Source: an uncultured Brachyspira sp.
GTDB taxonomy: Bacteria; Spirochaetota; Brachyspiria; Brachyspirales; Brachyspiraceae
DNA length: 64,000 nt
Reading direction: 5' to 3'
Assembly: GCF_910588665.1 (NCBI RefSeq)
Contig: NZ_CAJUPR010000009.1
Location: 24,195-88,194, forward strand
In this document: positions 8,174 through 17,371 of the stretch, in pieces
Numbering within the stretch: the first letter of the stretch is position 1
Layout: each line of letters starts with the position of its first letter
Position numbers and translations under genes: made by a program
Notes under the pieces: model-generated
Database searches by the model: none
What the model was told of the DNA's origin: nothing
Seen by the model: the letters and a program-made list of their open reading frames with translations, nothing else

Positions 8174-9190
8174 TTATTGTTTTGTATTATTAGAATTATT
8201 ATTTTTACTTGCAGAATCCATTCCTGAAATACTATATCTCATTTCAGTATCGGCAATAACATTTTTCATATTATAATAATCCAATACTCCGATATTGCCT
8301 TTTTTAAGCGCCTCCGCAATAGCAAGAGGAAGCTGAGATTCGGCTTCCACAACTTTAGCTTTCATCTCTTCAACCTGAGCACGCATTTCCTGTTCTCTGG
8401 CTATAGCCATAACTCTTCTCTCTTCAGCCTTAGCCTGAGCAATCTTTTTATCCGCCTCAGCCTGATCTATCTGCAGGAAAGCTCCTATATTGCTTCCGAC
8501 ATCAACATCGGCAATGTCAATAGAAAGTATTTCAAATGCAGTTCCTGAATCTAATCCTTTGGCAAGCACAACCTGAGAAATTCTATCAGGATTTTCTAAA
8601 ACTTCTTTATGAGAAGAAGAACTTCCTATAGTAGTTACAATACCTTCTCCCACTCTTGCAATGATAGTTTCTTCTCCCGCTCCTCCAACAAGACGATTTA
8701 TATTTGTTCTTACAGTAACTCTTGCGGTGGCTTTTACCTGTATGCCGTCTTTTGCAACAGCTGCTATTAAAGGAGTCGCAATAACTCTTGGAGAAACTGA
8801 AGTTCTTATGGCATCAACTAAATCTCTTCCTGCTAAATCTATAGCTGCGGCTCTTTCAAATGATAAATTTAAAGAAGCCTTATCTGCAGCAATAAGAGCA
8901 TCGGCAACAGCAGTCGGATTTCCTCCAGCCAAATAATGCGCCTCAAGCTCATTAGTACCTATTTTTAAACCTGCTTTCCATAATTTTATCTGATTCAATA
9001 CTATAAGAGAAGGATTAACTCTTCTAAGACGCATAGTAATTAAGGTTATCATATTTACTCTTACGCCTGAAAATAAAGCCGTCACCCAAAGCCCCATAGG
9101 AAAAAAATGCAGAAAAATAAATAAAATTATAAGCAGTATTGCTATACCGACAAACATCGGAATTATTGGTATATAACTGAAATCAGACAT
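8174..9190 (-). CDS. floA: Flotillin-like protein FloA
   Basis: A 338-residue protein of the UPF0365/FloA family. An N-terminal membrane segment (about residues 8-35, rich in I/L/F) is followed by the conserved block [15 protein letters not shown], a PHB/SPFH-like region, and an alanine/glutamate-rich coiled coil (about 240-300, [17 protein letters not shown]). FloA organises membrane microdomains and oligomerises through the coiled coil. It follows pyrH by about 20 bases on the same strand, so the two are probably co-transcribed. Length and motifs are those of the family, and no defect is seen. Confidence 0.93.
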   Translation of the reverse strand: MSDFSYIPIIPMFVGIAILLIILFIFLHFFPMGLWVTALFSGVRVNMITLITMRLRRVNPSLIVLNQIKLWKAGLKIGTNELEAHYLAGGNPTAVADALIAADKASLNLSFERAAAIDLAGRDLVDAIRTSVSPRVIATPLIAAVAKDGIQVKATARVTVRTNINRLVGGAGEETIIARVGEGIVTTIGSSSSHKEVLENPDRISQVVLAKGLDSGTAFEILSIDIADVDVGSNIGAFLQIDQAEADKKIAQAKAEERRVMAIAREQEMRAQVEEMKAKVVEAESQLPLAIAEALKKGNIGVLDYYNMKNVIADTEMRYSISGMDSASKNNNSNNTKQ

Positions 9191-9211
9191 AAATTAACCT
9201 CCTAAATATTA

Positions 9212-9916
9212 TTAATTATGCACATAAGTTCCTATATTTTCAAAAGAAATAGCTTTGGTAATGTTTCCCTCTGTATTCATATTGAATATTCTTATAGGCA
9301 TACTGTTATCATTAGCCATAGCAAAAGCCGTCATATCCATAACCCTTAAATTCTTATTAATGGCTTCTCTAAATGTGATATCTTCATACATTTTAGCATC
9401 TTTATTTGTTTTAGGATCTTTATCATAAACTCCATCAACATTTGTCCCTTTAAGAACTATAGAAGCCCCTATCTCTAAAGATCTTAATATTGCAGTGCTG
9501 TCGGTTGTAAAATACGGATTTGAAGTACCGCCCGCTATGATTAAAACATTGCCTCTTTCCAATATACGAATTGCCTTATCTCTTTCAAAACCTTCTATCA
9601 TACCCTCTATATTAAAAGCTGAAAGAATTTGAGTAGGAGTTCCTACAGCCATAAATCTGTCTTTTAACGCTATGGCATTCATAATAGTTGCAAGCATACC
9701 CATAGAATCTGCTGTAGCTCTTACCATTCCAGTTTTATCCGAAAGATGCATTCCCCTGAAAATATTTCCTCCTCCTACGACAACTGCTATTTCAGTTTCA
9801 GTTCCTGCCTCTTTCATCTCTAATGCAATTCTATCAACCACATTATTATCTATTCCGTATTCTTTTTTACCAAGTAAAGCTTCGCCTGATATTTTAAGCA
9901 ATACTCTTTTTTTCAT
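9212..9916 (-). CDS. pyrH: Uridylate kinase (UMP kinase)
   Basis: A 234-residue amino-acid-kinase-fold protein that phosphorylates UMP to UDP in pyrimidine nucleotide synthesis. Characteristic pieces are KRVLLKISGEAL at the start, VVVGGGNIFRG near residues 45-55, the TADSMGMLATIMNA helix, and DSTAILRSLEIGA with KGTNVDGVYDKDP in the ATP-binding half. Length is normal. It lies just upstream of floA. It is essential in most bacteria and intact here. Confidence 0.96.
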   Translation of the reverse strand: MKKRVLLKISGEALLGKKEYGIDNNVVDRIALEMKEAGTETEIAVVVGGGNIFRGMHLSDKTGMVRATADSMGMLATIMNAIALKDRFMAVGTPTQILSAFNIEGMIEGFERDKAIRILERGNVLIIAGGTSNPYFTTDSTAILRSLEIGASIVLKGTNVDGVYDKDPKTNKDAKMYEDITFREAINKNLRVMDMTAFAMANDNSMPIRIFNMNTEGNITKAISFENIGTYVHN

Positions 9917-10027
9917 TACTAACCTCTTTAAACTTAATTTTAAAAATTATACTATTTTTTTTATATATATCAAGCTTAAGTAATAGTTTATATATTCAAA
10001 AACTTTACAGCTTTTCAGTATACCAAG

Positions 10028-11152
10028 TTATTTTAAATTATTAGGATTTAAGCATTTAAGAGAATCTATAACAAACAATCCGTCTTTTCTTACAAGCTTA
10101 TCATCAAAATAAATCTCGCCGCCGCCGTATTTTTTAGTCTGTATGCATACCAAATCCCAATGTACGGAAGAATGGTTTCCATTGAAGGCATCATCATAGC
10201 AGGAGCCTGGTGTAAAATGAAAACTTCCCATAATTTTTTCATCAAATAATATATCTTTCATAGGCTCTGTTATATAGGGATTAACCCCTATGGCAAACTC
10301 GCCTATATATCTTGCTCCCAAATCAGTATCTAATATTTTATTTATTCTTTTTGTATCGTTGCAGGAAGCGCCGATTATTCTTCCATTTTTAAACTCGAAT
10401 TTAATATTTTCATAAGTAAATCCATCACTGTACAATGAAGGTGTATTATAAGATATAATTCCATTAACTGATTTTTTTACAGGAGCCGTATAAACTTCTC
10501 CGTCTGGAATATTAAGCTCTCCTGCACATTTTACTGCAGGTATTCCTTTAATAGAAAAAGTCAAATCTGTATCTTTTCCTGCTATTCTTACCTTATCCGT
10601 TTTATTCATAATATCAACTAAATTATCCATAGCTTTAGACATTTTAGAATAATCCAGATTGCATACTTTAAAATAAAAATCTTCAAACTCATCAGTACTC
10701 ATAGAAGCCTGCTGAGCCATAGAAGATGTGGGATAATTCATAACAACCCATTTTGTATTTTTTACTCTCTCTTTCATATGTACAGGATTAAGATAAAACT
10801 TTTCATATATTTTATTATTCTCTATTTTCACTGAAGAGTTTTCAGAACTGTTTAATCCGCCCCATATTCCTATATAAGCGTCCATTTCTTTCATAAGCAT
10901 TAAATCGGATTTAGCCCAAATTTTTATCTGCTCTTCATTGCATTGCTTCAATAATTCTCTAATTATTTGAGGATCATGATTCCAAACAAAAGGACTTGCC
11001 GAAGCTTTATATACTTCATTTATAACGGCGGCAACTAAACTGCGCTCCTCTCCTTCTCCGTATACTTTTATAAGAACCTTCTCTCCTTTTTTAATTTTGC
11101 ATGAATAATTAACTATAATTTTTGCAAGCTTTTCTATTCTTACATCTTTCAT
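10028..11152 (-). CDS. M29-family metal-dependent aminopeptidase
   Basis: A 374-residue protein of peptidase family M29 (AmpS/thermophilic aminopeptidase), cytoplasmic exopeptidases with two metal ions. The C-terminal half shows the expected acidic and histidine ligands: CAGELNIPDGE, GEFAIGVNP, GSFHFTPGSCYDDAFNG and SSVHWDLV. The N-terminal RIEKLAKIIVNYSCKIKKGEKVLI is the usual opening of the family. It stands alone on the minus strand. A role in using peptides imported by the Opp systems nearby is a reasonable inference. Substrate preference cannot be read from the sequence. Confidence 0.88.
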   Translation of the reverse strand: MKDVRIEKLAKIIVNYSCKIKKGEKVLIKVYGEGEERSLVAAVINEVYKASASPFVWNHDPQIIRELLKQCNEEQIKIWAKSDLMLMKEMDAYIGIWGGLNSSENSSVKIENNKIYEKFYLNPVHMKERVKNTKWVVMNYPTSSMAQQASMSTDEFEDFYFKVCNLDYSKMSKAMDNLVDIMNKTDKVRIAGKDTDLTFSIKGIPAVKCAGELNIPDGEVYTAPVKKSVNGIISYNTPSLYSDGFTYENIKFEFKNGRIIGASCNDTKRINKILDTDLGARYIGEFAIGVNPYITEPMKDILFDEKIMGSFHFTPGSCYDDAFNGNHSSVHWDLVCIQTKKYGGGEIYFDDKLVRKDGLFVIDSLKCLNPNNLK

Positions 11153-11288
11153 AATAAAAAATATTTCCTTTTATTTTTAATATGATTTTATACAATAATG
11201 AATAATAATCAATACTTAATATTTACAGTATAGAAAAAATATTATTTAAATGTATAATATATAAAAAATAAATTCGGATAATCAAAAA

Positions 11289-11778
11289 GTGAAAAACAGT
11301 TTATTTATAATTTTATTGAGTTCTTTACTTAATGCAGAAAATTATGCGGAAGATGCTAAAGATTTCTGGAAAATGTCTGAAAACCCTAAAGGCAGAATGA
11401 AAGCAGCTATAATAATAGTAATAAAAAATAAAGTATATGCTTATGGCATAGCAATGTAAAAAGCACATTAGATATATATAATCCGAATAAAGAATTAAGA
11501 AATAAAGATTTGAAGGGATTAATATTTATATATGACATAGAATTCAAAAACGGAGAATGGCAAATAGGAAATATATATCATACAGATCAGGGAAGCATAT
11601 ACTATGCCAAAATAAGCTTATCGGAAGACAAAAAACATTGTTTCTGATAGCATCTATTGATAAAAGCGGAGTTATAGGAGTGACAGTTAAGTGGATAAGA
11701 CTGTCAAATGAAGAAGCTTATAAATATTCAGATATGAAGATAAATCAATTAAGAACTATAGACGGAAAAGGAATATAA
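11289..11778 (+). pseudogene. Decayed DUF2147 secreted protein gene
   Basis: Three successive plus-strand frames spell one protein. From about 11289 (GTG) comes a signal-peptide-like start and DFWKMSENPKGRMKA, ending at a TAA at 11457. The next frame gives LDIYNPNKELRNKDLKGLIF and WQIGNIYHTDQGSIYYAKISL. After a second shift near 11636-11645 the third frame gives ASIDKSGVIGVTVKWIRLS and stops at 11778. The pattern W-K...G...L-x-G-L...I...G-x-I-Y-x-A-K...W-x-R matches DUF2147 periplasmic proteins. Both shifts are near A-runs. The true start is uncertain, with no clear ribosome-binding site. It is convergent with the next gene, only three bases apart. Confidence 0.65.
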
Positions 11779-11781
11779 TAA

Positions 11782-13386
11782 TTAATATATGAGCTCTGCA
11801 TTTCTGAAATTATAAATTCCGAACATATCATAAATAACATTATTAAGTTTTTTATTCTGCATTATAGTTGAAGAATAATAATATATAGGAATAATAGCCA
11901 TATCATTCATAGCAATATATTCCGCCTTATGAAAATACATGCTGCTGTCAATATCCGTACTTGCTGAAGATGCATTAATCAAAGCTTCGTCAAATTCCTT
12001 ATTGCTGTATTTTCCGTAATTAAATGCATATCCTGTTTTTAATAAAGATAAAAAAGCATTAGGACTGTTATATCCTCCGGACCATACCTCCCTTGCAATA
12101 TCAAAATCTCCGTCTTTTCTTATCTGCAGAAATACGGACAGCTCTTCCTCTCTTATAGTCATATCTATATTTAATGCTTCCTTAAGCATGGATCTTATGC
12201 TTTCTGCAATAACAGCATGAAAACCAGAATTAATTAATAATTCAAATACAGGAAAATCTTTGCCATTCGGATATCCTGCATCGGCAAGCAAAGCTCTAGC
12301 CTCTTCAATATTTTTAATGTAATCTTCTCTTTTAGTGGAAAAATAACCTTCCTTTCTGCTTCTGAAATCGTTCGTACTCTCTGCATCTTTTATATTATAA
12401 GGAACAATTGCAGCCGCAGTTTTTTCTCCGAACTTCATTATATTATTTACTATATATTCTCTGTCTATGGCTAAAGAAACGGCTCTTCTTACCCTCTCAT
12501 CATTAAAAGGTTTTCTAGTATGATTAAACTCATAAAAATAAATAGAGGCATTGGGAACTATTCTTGCGATGCCTTCATTGATAAGTTTTTCCCTATCATC
12601 AATAGGAGCATTATAACAAAAATATATATCATCATTCAAAATAGCTGACATTGTTGCATTATCATTATCCATAAATTCAAAATTAATAATATCGGGCTTT
12701 ACTTCTCTATAATTCCAATAGTCTGTATTTTTACGAACTACAAGTCTTGAATGACTATCCCAGCGTACTATTTGAAAAGCTCCGTTTCCAACCATAGTAT
12801 CAGATTTTAAAGTCCAGCCGTATTCGTCTTTACTCACTATATCTTCCCGCAAAGGAGTATAAGCGGTATGAGCTGTCATTTCTAAAAAATAAGGAGCAGG
12901 ATATTCCAATTCAACATATAAAGTTTTATTATTCAATGCCTTTACTCCCAAAGTCTCCTTATCCTTAATTCCTGCCATGATATCATCTGCATTTTTTATA
13001 ACATCTAAAAATACAGAATATGAATTATTAGCGTATGCAATTCTTCTCCAAGCATAAACAAAATCATCAGCCGTTAAATCAATTCCGTCTGACCATTTGG
13101 CATTACTTCTTATATTAAAAATATATATTGTATTATTATTTGAAGATATCCAGCTTTCTGCAGAACCTGGTATTATATTATTATTCTTATCTCTGACAGT
13201 TAAATTCTCAAATAAATGAGCCGCATATATCATAGCATCTGCTGATAAGTTTAAAGAAGGATCTATAGTATGAGGTTTAGAACCTACTGAAACTGTCAAT
13301 TCATTTAAAATATTTTTAGGCTCTTTACGGCATGATATAATAAAAATAATAAATATAAATAATTTAATTAGCATATCTTTTTTCAT
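11782..13386 (-). CDS. Oligopeptide-binding lipoprotein (OppA-like, SBP family 5)
   Basis: A 534-residue extracytoplasmic solute-binding protein. A short positively charged start and hydrophobic stretch lead to a lipobox ending in cysteine (FIIFIISC, about residue 19), so it should be lipid-anchored. Family 5 landmarks are VGSKPHTIDPSLN, LFENLTVRDKNN, ESW...W-S-D-G and the C-terminal AEYIAMNDMAIIPIYYY. It is clearly paralogous to OppA at 21046 but diverged, and no permease or ATPase genes adjoin it. It may therefore feed peptides to the OppBCDF complex encoded downstream (inference). Confidence 0.88.
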   Translation of the reverse strand: MKKDMLIKLFIFIIFIISCRKEPKNILNELTVSVGSKPHTIDPSLNLSADAMIYAAHLFENLTVRDKNNNIIPGSAESWISSNNNTIYIFNIRSNAKWSDGIDLTADDFVYAWRRIAYANNSYSVFLDVIKNADDIMAGIKDKETLGVKALNNKTLYVELEYPAPYFLEMTAHTAYTPLREDIVSKDEYGWTLKSDTMVGNGAFQIVRWDSHSRLVVRKNTDYWNYREVKPDIINFEFMDNDNATMSAILNDDIYFCYNAPIDDREKLINEGIARIVPNASIYFYEFNHTRKPFNDERVRRAVSLAIDREYIVNNIMKFGEKTAAAIVPYNIKDAESTNDFRSRKEGYFSTKREDYIKNIEEARALLADAGYPNGKDFPVFELLINSGFHAVIAESIRSMLKEALNIDMTIREEELSVFLQIRKDGDFDIAREVWSGGYNSPNAFLSLLKTGYAFNYGKYSNKEFDEALINASSASTDIDSSMYFHKAEYIAMNDMAIIPIYYYSSTIMQNKKLNNVIYDMFGIYNFRNAELIY

Positions 13387-13512
13387 AAAATAATATCCGT
13401 CAATATAATTTTATTATACAGCATTAAAAAATTAAAATTATATGGTAAAAATATACTTCTGTATAATATTTTTTATACTAAGAAATTAAATACGCAGAAA
13501 TAAAATATAAAA

Positions 13513-13542
13513 TAGGGTATCCTTATATAAAAAGATACCCTA
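13513..13542 (-). terminator. Rho-independent terminator of ackA
   Basis: TAGGGTATC pairs perfectly with GATACCCTA around a 12-base loop. On the minus strand a T-rich stretch follows. It lies 24 bases beyond the ackA stop. Confidence 0.75.
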
Positions 13543-13565
13543 ATATTTAATATTTATATAAAAAT

Positions 13566-14756
13566 TTATTTCAGAGCAATATTATAAGTATCCATAGCTA
13601 TAGCTTTTTCTTCATCGGTAGCTATAACATAAAGCTTAACAGCTGCGCCGTCTTTTTCAAAATTAGCGCATCCTCTGGCTTTAGAGTTTTTATCAGCATC
13701 GCATTTAATTCCGAGCTCGTCTAAACCTTCAAGTATTTTACCTCTTATAAGTGCACTATTTTCTCCTATTCCTCCAGTAAATACTATGCCGTCAAGATGA
13801 CCAAGAGCAGCCATATAAGCGCCTATATATTTTTTTACTCTGTAGCAGAACATAGTAATGGCTAATTCGGCTTTAGGGTTGGTACTGGAAGCCTCTTCTA
13901 AGTTTCTCATATCATTGCTTATACCCGATATGCCTAAAAGACCGCTTTTTTTATTTAAAATATTATCCATTTCCTTAGCAGATAAATTTTCTTTAGCCAT
14001 AACAAAAGTTGCAACAGCAGTGTCCATATCTCCAGACCTCGTTCCCATTACCAAACCTTCCAAAGGAGTTAATCCCATACTGGTATCAATAGATTCTCCG
14101 TTTTTTACAGCAGTAACGCTGGCTCCGTTGCCTAAATGACAAACTATAACATTGGCATTCGGCTTATTTGCAGCCTTGCAGAACTCTCCGTAAACATATT
14201 TATGAGAAGTACCATGAAATCCGTAGCGGCGTATTTTATATTTATTATACCATTCATTAGGAACTGCATACATATAGGCATATTCTGGTATTGTCTGATG
14301 AAAACTAGTATCAAAAACCGCAACCATTTTTACATCTTTTAATATTTCCTTACAAGCGCTTATACCCTGCAAACCTGCTGGATTATGCAAAGGTGCTATA
14401 TCGCAGCAAGCCTCAATAGCTTTTACAGTTTCATCAGTAATTAAAGTGCTTTTACTGAAAGCCTCTCCACCATGCACAACTCTATGACCTACCCCTGATA
14501 TTTCACTCATATCGGATATAACGCCGACTTCTTTGTCGGTTAAAAGAGAGAAAATTAAAGACATTCCAGCCTTATGGTCTGCAACTTTCTGCTCCAATTT
14601 TTTTTCCTTGCCTTTTTCAACAGCAGTATGCTTTAAAGCGCTCATTTCCTCGCCAATTTTTTCTAAAAGACCTTTAGCTAAAACTTTTGCATCGGGCATA
14701 GAAAATAATTGATACTTAATGCTGGAACTTCCTGAATTTATTACCAATACATTCAT
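13566..14756 (-). CDS. ackA: Acetate kinase
   Basis: A 396-residue enzyme that interconverts acetyl phosphate + ADP and acetate + ATP, the energy-yielding step of acetate-producing fermentation. Signatures are VLVINSGSSSIKYQLF at the N-terminus, GHRVVHGGE near residue 90, VFDTSFHQTIPEYAYMYAVP, YGFHGTSHKYV and the C-terminal FTGGIGENSALIR. Length is standard. A GGAG site precedes the ATG, and a good sigma70-type promoter lies further up. pta is not next to it in this window. It is intact and presumably strongly expressed. Confidence 0.97.
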   Translation of the reverse strand: MNVLVINSGSSSIKYQLFSMPDAKVLAKGLLEKIGEEMSALKHTAVEKGKEKKLEQKVADHKAGMSLIFSLLTDKEVGVISDMSEISGVGHRVVHGGEAFSKSTLITDETVKAIEACCDIAPLHNPAGLQGISACKEILKDVKMVAVFDTSFHQTIPEYAYMYAVPNEWYNKYKIRRYGFHGTSHKYVYGEFCKAANKPNANVIVCHLGNGASVTAVKNGESIDTSMGLTPLEGLVMGTRSGDMDTAVATFVMAKENLSAKEMDNILNKKSGLLGISGISNDMRNLEEASSTNPKAELAITMFCYRVKKYIGAYMAALGHLDGIVFTGGIGENSALIRGKILEGLDELGIKCDADKNSKARGCANFEKDGAAVKLYVIATDEEKAIAMDTYNIALK

Positions 14757-14789
14757 AAAAATGACTCCATATTTTTTAATAGTTGTATT

Positions 14790-14817
14790 ATTATATCATA
14801 CCCGCTATATTTATCAA
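14790..14817 (-). promoter_or_regulatory. Putative ackA promoter
   Basis: On the minus strand TTGATA (14817-14812), 16 bases, TATAAT (14795-14790). It lies about 35 bases upstream of the ackA ATG, an apt distance. Confidence 0.65.
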
Positions 14818-14843
14818 TGAATTTTTATTTTATTATATATATT

Positions 14844-15141
14844 TTACTCTTTCTTCTTTACCCATACAATTATATATCTGTCAAATAATTTGCTTTTATC
14901 ATTTTTCTTTTTTAACTTTAGCTTCAATTGTAATTATCTGACCTTGATATTTTGCATATTCTTCAAAATTTTTTTATCAAAATAATAATCCCTATCATCT
15001 GCCGATATAACAATATTTGGAAATACTGAAGTTCCTACCGCTCTGACCGTACCTGTAATATATTCTTTTTTGGCAAAAATCATAATCAAAAAGAATAAAT
15101 ACATATAAATATTTTATAATATTTTTATAAATTGTTTTCAT
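14844..15141 (-). pseudogene. Decayed small secreted protein gene, cut by the duplication boundary
   Basis: Reading the minus strand from the ATG at 15141 and allowing three single-base shifts gives one coherent protein of about 97 residues. It has a signal peptide (MKTIYKNIIKYLYVFIL, then LIMIFA), then KKEYITGTVRAVGTSVFPNI and VISADDRDYYFD, then EEYAKYQGQIITIEAKVKKEK, then DKSKLFDRYIIVWVKKKE and a stop at 14844. The shifts sit at T5, A7 and A5 runs. I do not recognise a named family. The left end of the 10.5-kb tandem duplication (15104) falls inside it, so its first 13 codons are repeated at 25599-25636. Confidence 0.55.
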
Positions 15142-15142
15142 A

Positions 15143-15268
15143 TTATTACTATGTTCGCCTCGCCTTTAAGAGCATCAATACTTTTAGTATTGATGCGGCT
15201 TGCCTCACTTATTAATTTATTACTATGTTCGCCTCACCGATTAGGCCCTGCTTGGCGGGCATAGCAAC
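15143..15268. repeat. Intergenic hairpin repeat element (duplication copy 1)
   Basis: TTATTACTATGTTCGCCTC occurs at 15143-15161 and 15217-15235. Between them GCATCAATAC (15172-15181) and GTATTGATGC (15187-15196) form a perfect ten-base stem with a TTTTA loop. The element ends in GCGGGCATAGCAAC, whose reverse complement reappears beside the hairpin at 49597-49651. It looks like a member of an interspersed repeat family. Confidence 0.75.
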
Positions 15269-15330
15269 ATAAAAAGCATTAATATAAAAAGACTTTGAAA
15301 AATTAATGTAATTGTTTTTGTTTTACTTTT

Positions 15331-15359
15331 TTGACAAAAGTTAATTTTTATTATATTAT
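15331..15359 (+). promoter_or_regulatory. Promoter of the opp operon, copy 1
   Basis: TTGACA (15331-15336), 17 bases, TATTAT (15354-15359). It lies about 50 bases before the chosen oppB start. Confidence 0.7.
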
Positions 15360-15408
15360 GGTGTTAATATTAATTTGAATGAGTTTTATTTTACGGAGGG
15401 TATTTTTC

Positions 15409-16329
15409 ATGTTTTCTTACATTATAAAAAGATTATTAATCTCTCTTTTAACTCTTTTTGTTATAGTAACAATAACATTCTTTTTAATGCATATGGTGCC
15501 CGGAGGTCCTTTTGTAGGTGAAAAACCTCTCAGCAAAGTGGCGCTTGAAAATTTAAATAGAAAATACGGACTTGATAAGCCGTTAATAGTTCAGTATGCC
15601 AATTATTTAAAAAACGCTGTTAAAGGAGATTTGGGCACCTCGCTTACTAAAATAGGTCAATCCGTTTCAGGTACAATAGTAAGAGCATTTCCCGTATCTT
15701 TCAGACTTGGAATATTCAGCATGTTTATTTCTACTACTATAGGAGTATTATTTGGTATAGTTGCGGCATTAAGGCATGGAAAAACAGCAGACAGAGCTGT
15801 AATGGTAGCCGCCACTTTAGGAATAGCCGTGCCTAGTTTTGTAGTTGCCACAGTTTCTATTATTATATTTTCTGTTCAGTTAAAGCTTCTCCCAGCTTAC
15901 GGATTCGATTCTTTTGCTCAGTATATAATGCCCGGATTTGCCCTATCTTTCAGCTCGCTCAGTTTTATGGCAAGACTTATGAGAAGTTCTATGCTTGATG
16001 TTATTCATCAGGATTATATAAAAACAGCCAGAGCAAAGGGAATATCAATAAATGTAATCATATTTAAGCATGCCTTAAGAAATGCTATTATACCAATAGT
16101 TACTTATATAGGACCGCTTGCCGCTGCAATTCTAACAGGTTCTTTTGTTGTAGAGAAAATATTTAATATACCCGGTCTTGGAAGATATTTTGTTGAAAGC
16201 ATTACGCAAAGGGATTATCCTACCATATTAGGAGTTACAATATTTTACGGTGCTTTTTTAATAGCCATGAATTTCTTAGTGGATTTATCTTATGGTATTA
16301 TAGACCCTAGAATAAAAATACAAGATTAA
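15409..16329 (+). CDS. oppB: Oligopeptide ABC transporter permease OppB (copy 1)
   Basis: A 306-residue inner-membrane permease with about six transmembrane helices, one half of the peptide channel. It begins MFSYIIKRLLISLLTLFVIV, the standard OppB/DppB opening, and has the N-terminal GPF...GLDKPLIVQY region and the EAA-type loop DYIKTARAKGISINVIIFKHALRNA that docks on the ATPases. The frame is open from 15379, but the start at 15409 is chosen because CGGAGGG lies eight bases before this ATG. It is the first gene of oppBCDF and follows a good promoter. An exact second copy is at 25904-26824. Confidence 0.94.
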   Translation: MFSYIIKRLLISLLTLFVIVTITFFLMHMVPGGPFVGEKPLSKVALENLNRKYGLDKPLIVQYANYLKNAVKGDLGTSLTKIGQSVSGTIVRAFPVSFRLGIFSMFISTTIGVLFGIVAALRHGKTADRAVMVAATLGIAVPSFVVATVSIIIFSVQLKLLPAYGFDSFAQYIMPGFALSFSSLSFMARLMRSSMLDVIHQDYIKTARAKGISINVIIFKHALRNAIIPIVTYIGPLAAAILTGSFVVEKIFNIPGLGRYFVESITQRDYPTILGVTIFYGAFLIAMNFLVDLSYGIIDPRIKIQD

Positions 16330-16345
16330 GCATAAGGGGGGTACA

Positions 16346-17329
16346 ATGGAAAAAAGTTTTGATAAATCATTATTTGTAAAAGCTACGGAAGAAGAAAAGG
16401 CTTCAGCCGAAGTAAAGATAGAAAGCGTAACATATTGGCAGGATGCATACAGAAGATTTAAGAAAAACAAAGTTGCTTTAATATCCATTATTATTATAGC
16501 AGTTATAGCGGTCTTTTCTATAACAGTTCCTATTTTTTCGCAATACGGATATGCTCAGATAAACAGAGGCGCAGAAAACAGCCTCCCCACATTAGAACAC
16601 CCTTTCGGAACAGATACTTTGGGAAGAGATCTTCTTGTAAGATGTATGATAGGAGCGAGGATTTCGCTTTTAATAGGAGTAGTATCATCTACTTTGGTAG
16701 TAATAATAGGTATAATATACGGTTCGGTATCTGGTTATTTCGGAGGATTTACAGACAGTATTATGATGCGTATAGTTGATATAATAAGCGCTGTCCCTAC
16801 TCTTTTGGTGGTTGTATTATTATCGGTTGTGCTTAAATCTCCGATGGATAAATTATTTTTACAAAATGAGCGTTTAAGAGGAATAGGACTTTTAGGACCT
16901 GGGCTTTTAAGCATATTTATAGTAATATCTCTGCTTTATTGGACTAATATGGCAAGAATGACAAGAGGACAGATTTTAGCATTGAAAGGTCAGGAGTTTG
17001 TAACTGCGGCAAGGGCTTTAGGTACTTCTCACAGCAGAATAATTTTCAAGCATTTAATACCTAATGCTATGGGCGCTATAATAGTATCCGCTATGGTTCA
17101 GATACCTAATGCTATATTTGTTGAAGCATTTTTAAGCTTCTTAGGTTTGGGAGTAAGCGCTCCTATGGTTTCGCTTGGCTCTTTAACTTCAAATGCTGTA
17201 AGCGGAGTATATTCTTATCCTTATCAGCTTCTTTTTCCTGCAGCCTTAATAAGCATTATAATACTCTGCTTTAATTTGGCAGGCGACGGTTTGAGAGATG
17301 CATTAGATCCTAGAATGAAAAACAGATAG
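16346..17329 (+). CDS. oppC: Oligopeptide ABC transporter permease OppC (copy 1)
   Basis: A 327-residue permease partner of OppB. A cytoplasmic N-terminal tail of about 40 residues carries the typical W...FKKNKVALIS motif before the first helix, then FGTDTLGRDLLVR, a hallmark of OppC/DppC, and the EAA loop GQEFVTAARALGTSHSRIIFKHLIPN. GGGGGG lies six bases before the ATG. It follows oppB by 16 bases and precedes oppD by about 40. Five or six membrane helices are visible. Identical to 26841-27824. Confidence 0.94.
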   Translation: MEKSFDKSLFVKATEEEKASAEVKIESVTYWQDAYRRFKKNKVALISIIIIAVIAVFSITVPIFSQYGYAQINRGAENSLPTLEHPFGTDTLGRDLLVRCMIGARISLLIGVVSSTLVVIIGIIYGSVSGYFGGFTDSIMMRIVDIISAVPTLLVVVLLSVVLKSPMDKLFLQNERLRGIGLLGPGLLSIFIVISLLYWTNMARMTRGQILALKGQEFVTAARALGTSHSRIIFKHLIPNAMGAIIVSAMVQIPNAIFVEAFLSFLGLGVSAPMVSLGSLTSNAVSGVYSYPYQLLFPAALISIIILCFNLAGDGLRDALDPRMKNR

Positions 17330-17371
17330 TTTATTTTATTAAATAAAATATTATAAAAGAGGTATTTATTA

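Noticed and set aside
8661..8936. 91-codon plus-strand frame opposite floA
   Set aside because: Opposite-strand shadow of a well-conserved coiled-coil region; no initiation signals.
15143..15268. CRISPR-like array because of two 19-base direct repeats
   Set aside because: There are only two repeats, the spacer holds a perfect hairpin, and no cas genes are near; it is an intergenic repeat element.
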